Assembly: GCA_937983105.1 (NCBI GenBank)
Contig: CALKAM010000050.1
Location: forward strand, 1 to 9,406
Origin: Planifilum sp021793745
GTDB taxonomy: Bacteria; Bacillota; Bacilli; Thermoactinomycetales; DSM-44946
Reading direction: 5' to 3'
DNA: 9,406 nucleotides
Numbering within the stretch: the stretch's first letter is position 1; each line of letters starts with the position of its first letter. Under the pieces are notes generated by a model. That model had not been told where the DNA came from. It saw only the letters and a list, made by a program, of their open reading frames with translations, and did not search any database. The translations under genes were made by a program, and so were the position numbers. Below, piece after piece: positions 7,116-9,406 of the stretch.

Positions 7116-7173
7116 CACGGCATGGTGGTTTCAAGAGACGGCGCAGTAAAGGGGCGAGAGGCCGGGTGAGGAC

Positions 7174-7229
7174 GGATTTCCCGCCGAGAGACAAGACTTT
7201 GAGAAGCAGGCGGGAAATCCCTTCCCGCC
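7174..7229. repeat. Overlapping inverted repeats able to form alternative hairpins
   Basis: GGATTTCCCGCC at 7174-7185 is perfectly complementary to GGCGGGAAATCC at 7209-7220 (12 bp, 23-base loop). The first eight bases of the right arm (GGCGGGAA, 7209-7216) can instead pair with TTCCCGCC at 7222-7229 around a 5-base loop. The two hairpins exclude each other. There is no T-run directly after them, so they are not a classic terminator. They may stabilise the 3' end of the acx mRNA or be a remnant of a small repeat element. The 7116-7253 stretch shows no gene. Confidence 0.6.
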
Positions 7230-7253
7230 CCTGTAATTCAGGTTGTCGGCAAG

Positions 7254-7281
7254 CGACGGCGCAGGAGCCGTCGTATTTTTA
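7254..7281 (+). terminator. Rho-independent terminator of the acx operon
   Basis: A GC-rich 7-bp stem, CGACGGC (7254-7260) with GCCGTCG (7267-7273), closes a 6-base loop and is followed by TATTTTTA. It lies between acxC and the promoter of the regulator gene and separates their transcripts. Confidence 0.8.
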
Positions 7282-7346
7282 GATTTCACGTTTATATCGT
7301 GATCATCCTTCTTGCAATGGGGAGGTCGAATCGCCACTTTCCGATA

Positions 7347-7355
7347 TGTTATAAT
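7347..7355 (+). promoter_or_regulatory. Extended -10 promoter of the regulator gene
   Basis: TGT followed by a perfect TATAAT (7350-7355) forms an extended -10 element for the vegetative sigma factor. No good -35 hexamer is seen 16-18 bp upstream, which is common for extended -10 promoters. The start site would be near 7362, giving a leader of about 35 bases. An imperfectly placed inverted repeat (TCACG-N7-CGTGA, 7286-7302) lies upstream. Confidence 0.6.
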
Positions 7356-7396
7356 AATTCGAAACAAACTGATTTCCGGTTTGGAGGAAGACGAAT

Positions 7397-9352
7397 ATGG
7401 CAAATTCCAATATTGCCATTTACTCCACTCTGGAAGTGAGCCAAAAAAAGAGGAAATTGGCTTCCAAATGGGAATACTTCGTCAGAGAGAACCGAAAGCC
7501 CGGAGAAATCCGCTCTGTAATTTTTGATTCATGGAAGCGATGTAAACAATTCGGTGTGGATCCGCACCAAAAACAGTCAACCATTGTTCTGCCCGACGAT
7601 CGGTTGGCCGAACTCGTTCACAAGTCGAGGCTTTATCGGGTTTCCCAACCGATCTTGAGAGATTTGGAAAAACAAATTCGCGGTACCAAACACCTGATTA
7701 CCCTTTGTGACAAAACGGGCTACATTCTCTATTTACAAGGCGAACACCACATATTGAAGATGGCTGAGAAAATGAATTTTGTTCGGGGAGCGGATTGGAG
7801 CGAGAGGGCGGCCGGTTCCAATGCGATCGGCACATGCATCGCAACGGGGCAACCTGTTCAGGTTTTTGCTTATGAACATTACTGTGAAGGTGCCCACCCC
7901 TGGATTTGTTCCGCCGCTCCGATCAAAGATCCTTTAACGGGCGAACTTTTGGGAGTTTTCGATTTGACCGGGCCGAGTGATCTTGCCCAGCCGCATTCGC
8001 TGGGACTCGCCCAAAATATCTCAACATTGATCCAACAAAGTCTTTCCACCATATCTTATAAGATTCGACAATATTTGCTGGATCAATACAGTGATTCGGT
8101 CAGAAGATGGAGATCGGATTCGATCATTGCTCTGGACTCTATGTTCAACGTCGTTGCAGCCGGGCCAAACTGCTTATCCTTGTTGCGGATTGACAATTGG
8201 GGACAATTTTGGCATCTGCCCGAGCTGGATCCGTTGAAAACGGAGATATTGAGCGGCAATGGGGAAGAGTCGGAGGTTTATCTGGATTCGCTGCAATTGA
8301 ACGTTCATATTCGGAATGTCATTTACGATGGGGAACGGATCGGGTATCTCCTGCACTTGGAGAAGCATCAAAAGCGCCGGTTCTCGAAGTCAGATTCACC
8401 TAAAAACTGGAAAGGGTTGATCGGACAATCGCGCTCATTTCAACATGTGATCCGACAAGCCCAAATTGCTGCGCCGACGGATGTCCCCATCCTCATCACC
8501 GGAGAGAGCGGAACGGGGAAAGAACGATTCGCGCGAGCCATCCACCAGACGAGTTTGCGGGAAGACGCTCCTTTCATTGCGATGAATTGCGGGGCGATTC
8601 CTAAGGAACTCATGGCCAGTGAACTGTTCGGTTATGAACCCGGCGCATTTACCGGAGGAGACCCGAAAGGAAAAAAAGGGAAATTTGAGGAGGCCAACGG
8701 AGGTACCCTGTTGCTGGATGAAATCGGAGAGATGCCCCTTGATCTACAAGTTCACCTGTTACGTGTTTTGCAGGAAAAGGAAGTCGTTCGCCTGGGTTCG
8801 TCGCGGCCGATTCCGGTTGACGTTCGCATTATCGCTGCAACGAACCAGAACTTGATCGAATTGATTCAACGGGGCCAATTCCGCATGGACCTGTATTTTC
8901 GATTGAATGTGGTGGAGTTCAAACTTCCTCCCTTGCGGGAAAGAAAAGAAGATATCGTTCCACTGTGCCGACATTTTGTGGAAAAATGTGCGAAGAAACT
9001 CGGAAAACCGGTTCCCACCATCGATGAACAGGTTTTTTCTTACCTCCGCGACTACCATTGGCCCGGAAATATACGGGAGCTGGAAAATGCCATGGAATAT
9101 GCGGTTCTCTTCTGCAGCGATAATCACATCACGATGTCTTCCTTGCCGGAGTCCTTGCGCATTCGACCGTTGGAAAACGAATTGTCGCAGCGGGGAGTTT
9201 ACAAAAAATTGACCCCGTTGGAACAGAACGAAAAGAAGAAAATCATCCAGCTGCTCATCGAAACGAATCATAACCTGTCGGAAGTGGCCCGGAGGTGCGG
9301 AATTGCCAGAACGACACTGTATCGGAAATTGAAGAAATATAACTTACGATAA
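7397..9352 (+). CDS. Sigma-54-dependent transcriptional activator, AcoR/AcxR type
   Basis: Predicted 651-residue enhancer-binding protein that remodels sigma-54 RNA polymerase by ATP hydrolysis. An N-terminal region (about residues 70-215) is GAF-like, with the RAAGSNAIGTCIATGQPVQV block typical of AcoR-type activators of acetoin, acetone and alcohol metabolism. A PAS-like segment follows at about 235-320. The AAA+ domain has Walker A GESGTGKE (369-376), the sigma-54-contacting loop as GAFTGG (416-421) and Walker B LLLDEIGEMP (from 438). A Fis-type helix-turn-helix closes the protein (NLSEVARRCGIARTTLYRKL, 627-646). ATG 7397 has GGAGGA at 7383-7388, 8 bases upstream. It lies downstream of acxC on the same strand with its own promoter. 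The sigma-54 promoter and inverted repeats before acxA make it the likely activator of the operon. The effector is unknown; acetone or 2-propanol is a reasonable inference. Confidence 0.93.
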   Translation: MANSNIAIYSTLEVSQKKRKLASKWEYFVRENRKPGEIRSVIFDSWKRCKQFGVDPHQKQSTIVLPDDRLAELVHKSRLYRVSQPILRDLEKQIRGTKHLITLCDKTGYILYLQGEHHILKMAEKMNFVRGADWSERAAGSNAIGTCIATGQPVQVFAYEHYCEGAHPWICSAAPIKDPLTGELLGVFDLTGPSDLAQPHSLGLAQNISTLIQQSLSTISYKIRQYLLDQYSDSVRRWRSDSIIALDSMFNVVAAGPNCLSLLRIDNWGQFWHLPELDPLKTEILSGNGEESEVYLDSLQLNVHIRNVIYDGERIGYLLHLEKHQKRRFSKSDSPKNWKGLIGQSRSFQHVIRQAQIAAPTDVPILITGESGTGKERFARAIHQTSLREDAPFIAMNCGAIPKELMASELFGYEPGAFTGGDPKGKKGKFEEANGGTLLLDEIGEMPLDLQVHLLRVLQEKEVVRLGSSRPIPVDVRIIAATNQNLIELIQRGQFRMDLYFRLNVVEFKLPPLRERKEDIVPLCRHFVEKCAKKLGKPVPTIDEQVFSYLRDYHWPGNIRELENAMEYAVLFCSDNHITMSSLPESLRIRPLENELSQRGVYKKLTPLEQNEKKKIIQLLIETNHNLSEVARRCGIARTTLYRKLKKYNLR

Positions 9353-9406
9353 ATCTACAAGCTATTTCAAAATTCGGTTTACACACCAAATAATGAATGC
9401 AATCAG
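9353..9406. other. Short 3' flank without recognisable features
   Basis: An AT-rich stretch after the regulator stop codon. I see no hairpin terminator, gene start or repeat in it; the window ends too soon to say what follows. Confidence 0.5.

Noticed and set aside
416..8666. Possible undescribed system built from the regulator and its GAFTGG loop variant
   Set aside because: GAFTGG instead of GAFTGA occurs among AcoR-type activators, and all three enzyme genes are recognised acetone carboxylase subunits, so the set is a known kind of module.

Overview
The window looks like the chromosome of an endospore-forming, probably thermophilic Gram-positive bacterium of the Bacillales. A member of or near the Thermoactinomycetaceae is my guess; the family is inferred and not demonstrated. 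The main supports are a cmpA gene (a sporulation protein limited to Bacillales-type spore formers), strong GGAGG ribosome binding sites and moderate GC.

Left part (1-1930): a conserved housekeeping/sporulation neighbourhood. It holds the 3' end of an S1-domain protein, most likely Tex, closed by a perfect hairpin terminator. Next come a membrane-anchored M23 metallopeptidase and, on the opposite strand, a 41-codon cmpA. Last is a SprT-like zinc metalloprotein gene that is split by a frameshift just before its HEXXH motif. As I recall, tex, cmpA and sprT (ydcK) are neighbours in Bacillus too; the M23 gene appears to be an addition between tex and cmpA. A 13-bp terminator closes this block.

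Central part (1930-7280): a complete acetone carboxylase operon in the order acxA (beta), acxB (alpha), acxC (gamma). It is preceded by a textbook sigma-54 promoter (GG-N10-GC at 2071-2084). About 100-115 bp upstream of the predicted transcription start lie two tandem TGTA-N4-TACA inverted repeats, placed where an enhancer-binding activator would bind. The first gene probably starts at a TTG that follows the promoter. A GC-rich hairpin with a T-run ends the operon, after a short stretch with alternative inverted repeats.

Right part (7280-9406): a 651-residue sigma-54-dependent activator of the AcoR/AcxR type (GAF, PAS-like region, AAA+, Fis-type helix-turn-helix), read from its own extended -10 promoter. 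Together these form a self-contained module. The activator senses a signal, presumably acetone or a related small alcohol or ketone. It binds the upstream repeats and switches on the sigma-54 promoter. The enzyme then carboxylates acetone to acetoacetate with ATP, feeding central metabolism.

I see no mobile element, CRISPR array, tRNA or rRNA. No wholly new system is visible. The points most worth a second look are the promoter/enhancer architecture, the broken sprT, and the small cmpA gene that is easy to miss.
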